In this document: piece by piece, positions 10,701-20,200 of the stretch
How positions within the stretch are numbered: the stretch's first letter is position 1
Layout: each line of letters opens with the position of its first letter
Assembly: GCA_963693305.1 (NCBI GenBank)
Contig: OY855906.1
Span: 10,958,102 to 11,022,101, forward strand
Source: Meandrina meandrites
Taxonomy: Eukaryota; Cnidaria; Anthozoa; Scleractinia; Meandrinidae
Reading direction: 5' to 3'
DNA: 64,000 bases
Translations under genes and position numbers: made by a program
Notes under the pieces: model-generated
Database searches by the model: none
What the model was told of the DNA's origin: nothing
What the model saw: the letters and a program-made list of their open reading frames with translations, nothing else

Positions 10701-13533
10701 TATTCATTTAAATCCTTAGTATTGTTTAACTTTCAAGCGTTTGATGTACGAAACAAATTTCGCAAACGTTCCGCCAAATAATAAACAAAGGTATACTGAC
10801 CATGAAGTAATTGAATCGATCGCAAATTTTCTGATCGCCGCTCTTGATAAATACACTTCAAAACAAATGACGTTGAATCGACTTCGCGATATTTAAAAAC
10901 TATTGCACTCATAACCGTGCAAATATACGGTATATGCATTGTTAAACTAGGCAGAAAATTTAACTACGTTATGGCCAAACGCTCGCCAGCCAGTCAAGAG
11001 ATCATTCTATTGTCAGCGCTTTATGAATATTTCTGGTAAGCGAAAAGCCAATCCAAACTATTTTTTTTTATTTAAGAAGTTATAAGCGATTTAGAAGAGC
11101 TCTAATAGTCTAATTTCCAATCCTTAGTTTACCCTAGGGATACACGTGAAGCTATGCGCTGTGCGGAAAAGGTGCAAAAGGTTTAATTCGTGTTAATCAA
11201 CAGAATCAACTCAAGTGGAAAGCTTGACGAGTTGCCGGTCGCATTTAGCCACAGGAAATAAAGTATATAGAGTCAACGAATCTCAAGTGACTGCATGGAT
11301 AATTCCATCGGAGAAAGCACCAGTTGCATTCAAGCTAAAAACAGCACGATCTTAAAGTATAAAATGTACAACATGTCGTCATCTTCGTCGTATTTCTGCA
11401 CCTCCCCGCGATACCATCCTGCCTCCCAGCTTGTTCCTTCCAATTCATCCTCCGTCCATTTTCTTTCTCGAAATTTCTTTTCGTGAAATATCTAAATTAA
11501 AAGCTCACATTTGCCCACAAAGCAACATGACCCACGTAAATTTAGTGGGAATGAACAGCGAACCACGGGAAGTGTTCTTCACGTCGCTTCACATCCAATG
11601 TCAGGGGACTGGGGACAACTTCGTCCTTCGTGGTCGGCCATTTTGGCTATTTTTACTCCTTCGGAAATTCAACATGCTGCTCAGAAGTGCTGAATTCTCC
11701 ATCCAAAGTGGGAACAAATAACGGAAAATATATAAAAACCAGTCCTTTATCATTTCTACGAGTCAAAGTTTTAACTGATTTGGCAATCGAGAAAGAACGT
11801 AAGTGTTATTCGTTTTGCATATTTTCAACACTATTTCAAACCCCCCGGAAAAAAAACCGTTTGTGTAACCCCCCTCCCCTTCGGAAATTTATCGTTTTCA
11901 GACCCCCCTACCCCTCGGAATTTCCGTGATCCTCCGTGGGGGGGGTATGGATATTTTCTGGAACCACACATTTGAGGAAAAAATAGGCTCATGATTGAGA
12001 CACCCCCCCCCCCCCCTTTACCACCCTGCATACTGGAAAGGAAAGCATGCGCTTAGGGCTTAAGGCTCTCAATCCACACATTCCGATAGTCTCTCTTTTC
12101 TTTCAGGGTAGTCAAACATCGGCACGTCCTCGCAAGTCCTTGAATTATTCCATTTTTCACGGTGTGTATTTCTGGGTACACCAAAGTCCTTCATGTGCAA
12201 GGGTGCAATATACTTTATATTGCAGCAATATACCATGGCTGGTTTTTATTTTTATGTATTTCAGTCAACATTGTCGTGGCTTGTTTCGAAAAGTTTTTTG
12301 TATTCCGCTCATAAACCCCCTCAACCACCCCCCGGATATAAGTCCTTTTATTTATAAGCCCACCCAAAACCCCTTACGAAGTTGAATAAGCCCAGGGCTT
12401 ATAACCTGCATTTTATGGTATAAGGACCGCCTGTTGGTCGAGTGTCGATCCAATAGCAGTAATATGTCGTTGAAATACTATATCTGTAATTTGTTGAGTG
12501 ATGTTCATTGATTAACAGTGGATAGTATATGTCGGTCAACTCTCCCTCAACTATCGACTGATACAGGACCGACAGTTGACCAATATACCACCGGTAGTTA
12601 ACCCATAAGCTACCAATAGATCACAGTCGAAAAATCGGCCCAAATTGGTGGATGCTCAACCAATATATCGGTGGGTTAGCAGTCAAGTGTCAACTCTCGG
12701 TCGATAGTCGATCAGCATATTGTGTCAGTTGAGTGCGGATCGATTACCAATACAGCCGACATATCGACCGATACATCAGTCGATATATCAATCAAGACCC
12801 CCATAAGATACCATATAAACTACTTAATTAGGTCCTTTCCTTACCCATCAAGATCCAAAATATCGCCGTCCACGTATTTTTCCAAGATCATCCCATCAGC
12901 TAACGAGACAGGAAACTTTTTGACGTCAAGGTTCTTGGAAACTGAAGAAGTGAATTTTCCTATTAAGGAACTGTAGTGTGTCTTTGCATGCCTAAGGGCT
13001 TCAATAAGGTCTTGCAGAGAATTTACTTCCTGTATCAAGAGTGATCCACTACCGCATGTTGGTTTAAGAATCGCAGGAAGGCCGACTTCATTTATGGTAC
13101 TTTCTAGTTGAAGAGCTGTGGGAATGTTGTTCAAATCGATGTGACGGTACGGAAGAGGATCAGGGTCGAGCAGCTCACGGGTGTAGAACTTGTTTATGGT
13201 TAAATACAGCGCTTCAAATGACGGACCGCGAAAAGCTCTCTTCGACTTGCCATATTTCTCCACGAGCAGAGACAAAATGGGCGCCGTGTCATCATTCAGC
13301 GCTATCACAGCATCAATGGAATTTGTCTCTATGAACCTGACGCAAACTTGTGCTGCCTTTAAGAAATCAAACCCGCCCTCCACCTTAAAATCTTCTAGCT
13401 CGCGCCGAAGAGAAACCACGTGATCCAGCTCGGAGAGGTGAGGGAGGCTGAATTGGACAATCTTATCGTATATCCTGCATGTGTAAAGACATAAAACATT
13501 TTTGCGAGAAACTGTAGTGCCGGCATTCATCAC
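5543..13533 (-). CDS. ATP-grasp ligase-like protein, copy A (complete, 3 exons, 435 aa)
   Basis: Exons are 13533-12845, 6849-6694 and 6005-5543, totalling 1308 nt (436 codons with stop) with phase-2 joins throughout. ATP-grasp signatures in order: Gly-rich loop KPTCGSGS (residues 157-164), EKYVDGDILDLDG (218-230), and the Mg-binding strand with FKLLEINGR (305-313, E309 and N311). There is no signal peptide or membrane segment, so the protein is probably cytosolic. It resembles the carbamoyl-phosphate-synthase-like / carnosine-synthase-like ATP-grasp group. Assignment to the mycosporine-forming ATP-grasp (MysC) found in some corals is only a hypothesis. Intron 1 is about 6 kb and carries a LINE fragment and a 2.29-kb DNA element. 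A minus-strand AATAAA at 5219-5224 is a candidate poly(A) signal, conserved in the third duplicated unit. Confidence 0.85.
6575..6634 (-). mobile_element. tRNA-derived SINE fragment
   Basis: On the minus strand it reads CCAGTATCTGGGAGGTCACA followed by GGTTCGATTCC (a B box) and GACTCGGATTTTTTC. The same tail follows the B box at 20945-21040. It lies in intron 2 of ATP-grasp copy A, next to exon 2. Confidence 0.55.
7655..7732 (+). repeat. (ATC)n-(ATT)n microsatellite
   Basis: A short ATC run passes into a long ATT run. The poly-leucine open frame over it is an artefact. Confidence 0.9.
8236..8783 (-). mobile_element. L1/Tx1-like LINE, endonuclease-domain fragment (broken)
   Basis: The minus strand encodes MDLKICSLNVRGLGDKLKRR and a following LQEVHCSE segment, the N-terminal start of an apurinic-type endonuclease. 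The frame then shifts to GVVILFKNN, TLYAPNDDNP and GGDFNLVLDLDMD, the last being the GDFN catalytic segment. The shift near 8574-8685 and the absence of reverse transcriptase show a dead fragment. It is present in intron 1 of ATP-grasp copy A and absent from copy B. Confidence 0.8.
8990..9440. repeat. GATCGATATGTCGATCGG-type minisatellite block
   Basis: Degenerate iterations of GTCGATCGGTAG, GACCGACATGTG and ATTGATCGATATGTC resemble those at 3010-3290 and 12425-12795. It occurs in the middle of copy A intron 1. Confidence 0.6.
9680..11969. mobile_element. 2.29-kb DNA element with GTGTGGTTCC terminal inverted repeats and ATT target duplication
   Basis: The left end reads GTGTGGTTCCAGAAAATATC and the right end is its inverse complement, ending GGAACCACAC. 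ATT flanks both sides (9677-9679 and 11970-11972). The paralogous site in copy B (about 2620-2650) reads GTGATTTGAGG with one ATT, a clean empty site. Subterminal C-rich blocks with GGAATTTCC words occur at both ends. No transposase is recognisable. A 51-codon open exon-like stretch starting at 10164 ends AAG|GTAAGG at 10316. Shorter relatives lie at 21128-21320 and 55387-55588, with a solo end near 20475. Confidence 0.85.
12425..12795. repeat. Degenerate CGATATATCGGT minisatellite, copy A intron 1
   Basis: This is the counterpart of 3010-3290. It sits immediately 3' of the exon 1 donor on the minus strand and is rich in GACCGACAG, CGATATATCAA and GGTCGATAGTCG words. Confidence 0.6.
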
Positions 13534-14968
13534 GATCAGTCCAGACTGATCACAGCCAGCGAGTCAGTGAGGCATGTGCAAATACCATATATGAAGTACC
13601 TACCCCATAATGGGTAATACCGCTGTCTCAGTATGCTCACGCGGTTGCTGATTGGCTTCTTCCAACACGCGCGACCCCCACGATCGAGCCGAACTGCTCA
13701 GCTGAACATTGCGACGACATGAAGCAGTTTCAGTTCACCGAAGTATCACCCGTTTGTTTCAGAAGAATAAGTTCTATTACTGAGTCTGTAGTTCAGTGTA
13801 TGTCCCCAGCCCCAGGAGATTTGTGGCATATCGACAATCTCCAGTCTCATGTTACACTCATTAAAGATGGAGGTCTATGACCTGGTCATAGACTTTTTGA
13901 TGTTGTTAAGGTGGCTCGAAATAGTTTATATCAAGAACTTTGGGAAATTTGATTGACCAAGTGAAGCATGATGAACAGTGTTCCCTGTAAGTTATACTTA
14001 ATGTAAAGGCTGCATTAAATTCGTGGATTTCTCGATATATTTTAGCCTGATGTCTTGGATTTTTTGGAAAAGCTCGTTTTCAAGGCGGGGGTAAACCTGA
14101 AACCCGTTTTTCCACCGCTTAACTTGGGTTTAATGCAATATCTCGTTCGCGTTTCAAGCACTCCCAAAACTCTCCGCTCATTTTACAAAGCTATGTTTAG
14201 CGGTGTTGTGTAAATTTTTGGGTGATTTTTGGGGATGTTTGGGAAGAGTTAGTTTTTCTCAACGGATTAGTAAAATTTGGAGAAATAAGAAATATTAAAG
14301 ATTTAATGTGATTTTAAAATTAGAATTTAAAGTTAAAAATTAGTAGATGGACACCCAAACAGTCCCCTGACAACCTGGGGTGCTCTTGCGTTGGGGTCAA
14401 CTGTCTGGTGGTGTTCCAAAAATAATTTTCTTTCTTCCACAAAACTCACCTTCACCCCCACCCTAAATATTCTGGAAGTTATACGGAGGGGAAGGGGCGG
14501 AATCTCTCTCCCCCCCCCCCCCACCGGTCTGAAAAGATCAAAAGAAACCCGGTCTGAATAGGGTTAAGCGACTCCGCAACTTAGACCTGCCACTTATGTC
14601 CAGGATTGAACGCAAGTATTGTTTAATAAGTACTTCATGTTTGACTGAGTTATTTGGCATTTCCATATTACTTCATATTTGACGGAATTCGGTGTGTTTT
14701 GGTGAAATTTTATTAAGGAGGACACTTTGTGATGCCTATCATGAGGAACGTGCATCTCATTAGCGTTCAATCCTGGACATATCTGAGACCTGCGAAGCCA
14801 GAAAGGCAGGAAAGGTCACTACGGAGGAGTACTGAGCATGCAGCAAATTAACGAAAGAGCAACGAATAAAACCGTAAGATTACGCCGTTATACCAAGCAA
14901 CGCTTCGCAGATTACAAACTGCATACAAAGCCCAAAGCCCGAGTCAAACTACAGTAGTATAGGTAAAG
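13534..14968. other. ATP-grasp copy A upstream region and inter-unit spacer
   Basis: 13534-13800 is the 5' flank shared with copy B, containing the TACCCATAATGGGTA-type palindrome in diverged form. 13800-14810 is unique sequence with a C-run at 14510-14521 and no supported gene. From 14812 the copy A 3' flank is repeated. Confidence 0.5.
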
Positions 14969-15539
14969 TCGCACCGTCGCCCCCAGTCAAATAAACATTG
15001 TGAAAAGAAATGCAAGAAAAATAAAATCATATTTAGTGATGAATATAGCTCTTCACTACAGAGTGAAAACCAAGTGCACTTCTCGTTCTAGAGTGACTAC
15101 GTTAGCAGATACGTCGAAATTGGGGGCGACGTAACTTGGGGCGACCGTGCGAAATTATGCTCGACTGTTGCTACTATGCTCGTAATTATGCCGGAAAATT
15201 TTTTACAAACCAGGAAGGTCTTAGGAGCCCGGCATAATGAGAGTAACCAGGCCTAAAGAGCAAAACCCACTTGAGGATGCGCTGGGAACAAGCCTACAGT
15301 GCTTGATATGTAGCAACGGAAACCATGTAGAACACTAAAATAGCTTGAAATTTTGCAGTTTTAACTAATAAATGGACAATAGTAGCTCTAAAAAATTAAA
15401 AACTGTTATGTCGCAAAATGGCACTATTATGCCGGCAAAATAGCACTATTATGCCGCCATTATGCTCGATGCTCGGCCACCTATAGTATTATGCTCGAAA
15501 TTATGCCGGCATAATCTGTCAACAATATCGAAACCCCTA
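14969..15539. mobile_element. 571-bp insertion in unit 3 with 6-bp GTAAAG target duplication
   Basis: The paralogous unit 2 reads GGGTAAAGCTACTC (about 5155-5168) without interruption. Here GTAAAG occurs on both sides of the extra DNA (14963-14968 and 15540-15545). The interior repeats ATTATGCCGGCATAAT-like words and TCGCCCCCA / TGGGGGCGA inverted words. There is no ORF and the superfamily was not identified. Confidence 0.65.
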
Positions 15540-15912
15540 GTAAAGCTACCCAGCGACTCTGCACACTAAGACACTTCATGAGAGATTTATTATCACACTG
15601 CTTTATTTTACTAGCATTTTTTATCATACTGAAATCTCACACGCGTAAATTTGGGTTATACACGAACATATTATTGCAAAAATGTCGCTTTCACTGAAGA
15701 AAATCTTTTTACAAATGGCACTAAAAGTGTATTTGAGCTCTTTCTTATGTTTTGAAGAAAACTTCATTTTTGAATTCAATGTATAACACTTGCACACATT
15801 TCCTCCATTATTTGTATCTTTTCCACCATACAAACACATATTATATGTGGATTTCCTAATACAGACAGCAGAAATTCAAAAGAAATCAACCAGCATGTTG
15901 TTCCCACATACT

Positions 15913-16183
15913 TTACACTAACAGCCCAAGGGGGTGTTTTTTAAACAATGTGCTTTTGTAAAACTCGCGGTGTTTTTGTAGAAGCTCTTTTCTACTGTTT
16001 TCAAACAAATAAGCACTACCACAGCCCTTTCCGCCGTCCCCTCCGGGCTGAATATAACAATCAGGATCCACGTGCAGATTGACGTTTTTCATGGTCTCGG
16101 CAACTTTGAAATCGATTTTTTCACTCGCTTTGCCTGAGATGGTGCTTCTGATACACATAAGCGAAATGGACGCCCGTGAGATG
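15913..16183 (-). pseudogene. Truncated last exon of a third ATP-grasp copy
   Basis: This stretch matches the last part of copy A exon 3, sharing IRSTISGKAS, NVNLHVDPD, GDGGKG and the KKHPLG tail. Homology stops abruptly near 16183, so the exon's 5' part with LLEINGR is missing. Just inside the break, copy A reads GATAGACACAT while this copy reads GATACACAT. That 2-nt loss puts the upstream part out of frame. No exon 1 or exon 2 match exists to the right. The 3' flank (15540-15912) parallels the copy A 3' flank, including the minus-strand AATAAA. I conclude it is a dead fragment left by the tandem duplication. Confidence 0.75.
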
Positions 16184-16221
16184 TCATCGACGACCGCTTG
16201 CAACCCAGTAAATGGCTTCAT

Positions 16222-17257
16222 ATTTTCTGCTTCCCCCAGTATTACATGTAAAACTTACTGACAAAGATGCACAAACTGAAACAGCTACAACTTCCAATGC
16301 CATTTATAGTAAACGGCATGTACTAAAACCAGGAACAGTGGAAAAGCCTGGAACACCGGAACAGCCCGAAACACCGGAACGCCAAGCATATCCAACTTTG
16401 CTTGCGGTTAACAAAAGCCCGGTTTGCTTGCGGTCAGTTCCAATCCAGTTTGCTTGCGATTAATTCCACTCCAGTTTGCTTGCGGCTAGCTCCACCGTGG
16501 CTTCAGCTTGATTGCGGTTAGCTTTCATTTGTTGGTTAGGGTTACTTACCGGTGTGGCTATTCCGGGCTGTTCCGGTGTTCCTATTTTAGTACATGCCCT
16601 TCACACGCTGGAACACTTGGCATGATTTTACTGCGTCAAAATCGGACGAACATTTTGACCAATTTAGGGTAATCATATAAACAAACATCTGCCCATAGCA
16701 CCATCACAGGACCAGACAAGCCAGGCTGGCTCCGTTGCCATTTGATCTCTATGACGCCTTGTAACTTGATCTTGCATATCACCTGTCTGTGGGCACGTGA
16801 GGCCCTGACACTTCCTTTCCACTTGTTTCTGTCCTGGGGCCCATTTCTTGAAAGCCCAGTAAACTTTTCGGGCCCGCAAAGCCATTTTTAGTTATCTGTA
16901 TCTTAAAAACAGAAAAGTGTCTAGGCCTGAAACTTTGTGAGAAGGGAACCTCTGTTGGTATCAAAAATATCATGGAATTCAACAGCTCTGTTATCATAAA
17001 GTTTGAGATTTTTCTATGGCTTACCGGGTGCGACAGGTTTACGGGGGGTTTCGCGAAACGGCCACCGGACCGATCGAGAGGCGTACGATGTTCCGGGATC
17101 TCCACCCTGCCCGATTTCTTTCTTAGCTTCTCTTTGCCGCCACTTTGTCTTTGGTCTTTCCTTCCGTCCAGAGCCCAAGCCAGGGCAATTGCACAGTTCG
17201 TTTGGGATCTTACATGCGTATATACATGACATCAGTCCCATTGCATCTAGCGTTTGA
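16222..17257. other. Intergenic region with GCTTGCGGTTAG minisatellite
   Basis: 16396-16545 repeats GTTTGCTTGCGGTTAGTTCC-like units of about 26 bp, also seen in the foldback elements. The rest shows no gene. Confidence 0.55.
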
Positions 17258-20200
17258 TTACGGAAGTTGCAATTCCACAGTAAACAGTTCTTCTATCTCC
17301 TCATCAGAGACAATCTAGCACACAAAAAATTGATATAAAACTACTGTGTTACAGCTATCAGGACTGATGTTCAAAGCATTCTCATGTTTATTTTGCCAAT
17401 CGTTCATATCAAGCGACCTCTACAACATATCTTAGTTAATATTAGACTGCAAAACAGTCGTTTTTTTCTCTAAAATCGTAAACATGTCGCGTATCGAAGT
17501 CGCGAACCGCCGATCGTCACCCGAGCCTCACACGTGTACCAACCCAGTCTCACTCTCCGTTTTGACATTGGCTCCAGACCTTGCGTTCAAAGACCTCTCG
17601 AGCGCGTTCACAAAAAATGCGGCTGTTTTGCAATCCAAGTTAAGGAGGCTCACAATGGTTTCCAGCACTTTTCCAGTTCTTAAACTTTGATGGGTCAGTA
17701 CTGAAAATCGATATCAGTTGCTGCTACAACAAGAAGTTGCTATAGCAACTTAAAACCGCGCTTATATATTTTTTTCTCATTAAGAGCTTTCTTTCTCAAA
17801 AGTCACGGTTAAATTCAATCTGATTGCACTTTGAGTAGAGGACTAGCAAAGTAGTCACGCTAGTCACAGGTTTACGTTATCCAATGCTGTCTTTAGCTGG
17901 AAGGTTTTTTCCCTACTAATGACGTAATCCCTGCACGTTCAGGCACGCTCAATTGTTTACCTAAGCAAATATTAAATTCTGCTTCAAATCTTCTTCAAAT
18001 CGCTTCTATGAAACAGCCAAAGGATCCACTTCAATTGCCTAAACCCACAAGAAATACTCGCAAAATTACAATTAAATTAATGACCGTCGCTTCTGGCGAA
18101 ATAAACTTGCAAAGAAAAAATAATCTTTTTTGTCATATAGTGAAAGTGAAAGCTGCAACATCAGCGCATTCCATGGCTGACGTAATACCTTTTTTAGTGT
18201 CTTCAAATTCCCTTTGAGCCCAACGCTTCGATGAGACCAAAAGAAAAAATATTTTATACACAATAAAGAAAACAATATCCGTAACATTTTCTGTACATTG
18301 ATGTTTCGACAGCTTTTGGTGAATAAACATCCCAGGTTGCGTGATCCGAAGTCCCGATCGCGATTTGGTCGAGTGGAAGTTTGGGTCTGGTTACCGACAA
18401 AAAAAAAACGACGAAAAAAAATAAATCCCGTGCAGAGCAAGAACCGCGCTCGGCCCATGGCCGCGCGGTTAATAATGATATCAAAAAAATGTCCTATCAT
18501 TACTGAAACAAGTTGTAGCCATTTCCATGACGTCATTGGTTACCATAGCAAAAGTTAAGCCTGCTAAAAGCACCCTTAATTTTGTCTTTTAAGTGCTTAT
18601 AACTCAAAAACGAGCACGGTGACCCCCATTTTTTATTATTGAATAATGATTAGCATGTTAAGATGCAACTTTTTGCAAAGTTAAAAAATTTCTATCAAGC
18701 GGTTTCAGAGCCACCTTAAATTTTCGGAAATTTAAGGTGGCTCTGAAACCCCTAGATAGAAATTTTACTGGAAACCATTACACCAGCCACTTCGCTATAG
18801 TCTGAATGTGTATTTATGTTGAGGAAAATTGGACCCTGGTATTTGAAAGTGTTTGAAACAAAACAAGGCGGGTCTGTCAATTTCATGAGTTCGAGTTAGA
18901 AATTACGAGTTCGAGTTAGAATTTCGAGTTGGAGTTAAAATATCGAGTTGCTTGCGGTTAGCTTTCATTTGTTGATAAGGGTGACACTATGCGTGACCAA
19001 CTGCGAAAATGTCACGCCATGTTGTGGGCTTTTCGTTTTCTTTCTTTCTTTTTCTTTTTTTCATCTTCCATCACGAAATCAGTAACTTTTCAGGCCCTTC
19101 CTTTTAACTAGAACTCGAAATTTTAACTCAGAATCAAAATTCTTATTCGAACTCGAACTCGAAATCTCTAACTGTCCTAACTTGAACTCGAAATTTCTAA
19201 CTCGAACTCGAAATTTCTAACTCGAACTCATAAATCAATACACTCAAACAAGGCACCACAAGTAAGTTAACAAGGGGCTAGGTATCCTTACACTGACTTC
19301 ACTATTTAAAATACTGATCCATGTCTTACTTTTGTGAATTCTTCAAATGTCAATCTTGTAGGTTCCTGCAGATCACTCCTACTCAAAATGCTGGTTATAA
19401 TTGCCAAGACGTGGTCATCTGTCATTGTCGGCCCAGTCACCATCCTGAACAAGCTGAACAGTTCACTGTACGACAAGTGTCCATCATTATCAGTGTCCAG
19501 TAACTGAAATGCAACTAGGAAAAATATGGCACGTGATTTGAAGTGTTCACATGTGGCACGGATCCTGTGGCCCCAGTCAACAGAACAGCAAAAGATTGAA
19601 GTTGAAGACACAAAACATTTGTTTGCATTTCAAAGTCTCCTGTAAGAGATTTTGTCTTGTTTATGAAATCAGTTTATTTTACAGTGCATTTTGGTTGCAT
19701 TTTTTTCTTTGTAAAGCCGAGAACATTCTGCTCCGCATTGTTCGTTTCTGATCTAAACATAAAAGCGCGGACCTCCCTTGGCACTTGTGTTTTAATCGGA
19801 ACACCTTCGGAAATCTCAAAGTTTGAACTTTTCCGACAATTTTGTGTCCAAGAATTCAGTGCAGATTTAGAACTTCGAGCTGGCACTGCAGAGAGGTAAA
19901 CTAGTAATACTGTAGTGTGTCATGACGGAAGCAGAATTCTAAGAGTGCTTTTAAAATAAGGTAAAAGGCGTTAAATTCAAATTTGCACATGTTAACGACT
20001 TTTACTCGCTGGCAAAGTTTAAATCAAAAAATCCGCTTCTGTCATGACACACTAGCGGTTTTGACTGGTCTATTTTTGATAAAATCGCAGAGTGCTGTCT
20101 TGTACTCGATCCGCAAACTTGGACACAAAATCATGGAGTTTTTGATTTGGCACTAATGGAGCTCTAGCGACTGTAGCGCCGCCGTAAAGCGCAATCTACC

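Larger units (their letters stand above)
961..16183. repeat. Tandem segmental duplication of the ATP-grasp locus (2 units plus a partial third)
   Basis: Blocks repeat in the same order. 961-1340 matches 6640-7014, 1485-1740 matches 7855-8110, and 2440-2960 matches 9478-9679 plus 11970-12300. The block 3010-4320 matches 12500-13800, and 5010-6000 matches 14812-14968 plus 15540-16183. Exon 1 copies start 9516 bp apart. Unit 2 is longer because of insertions in intron 1. High coding similarity with intact frames indicates a fairly recent duplication. Confidence 0.85.

Noticed and set aside
11295..11929. Overlapping open frames in the right part of the 2.29-kb element
   Set aside because: Low-complexity peptides without domain, start context or splice logic.
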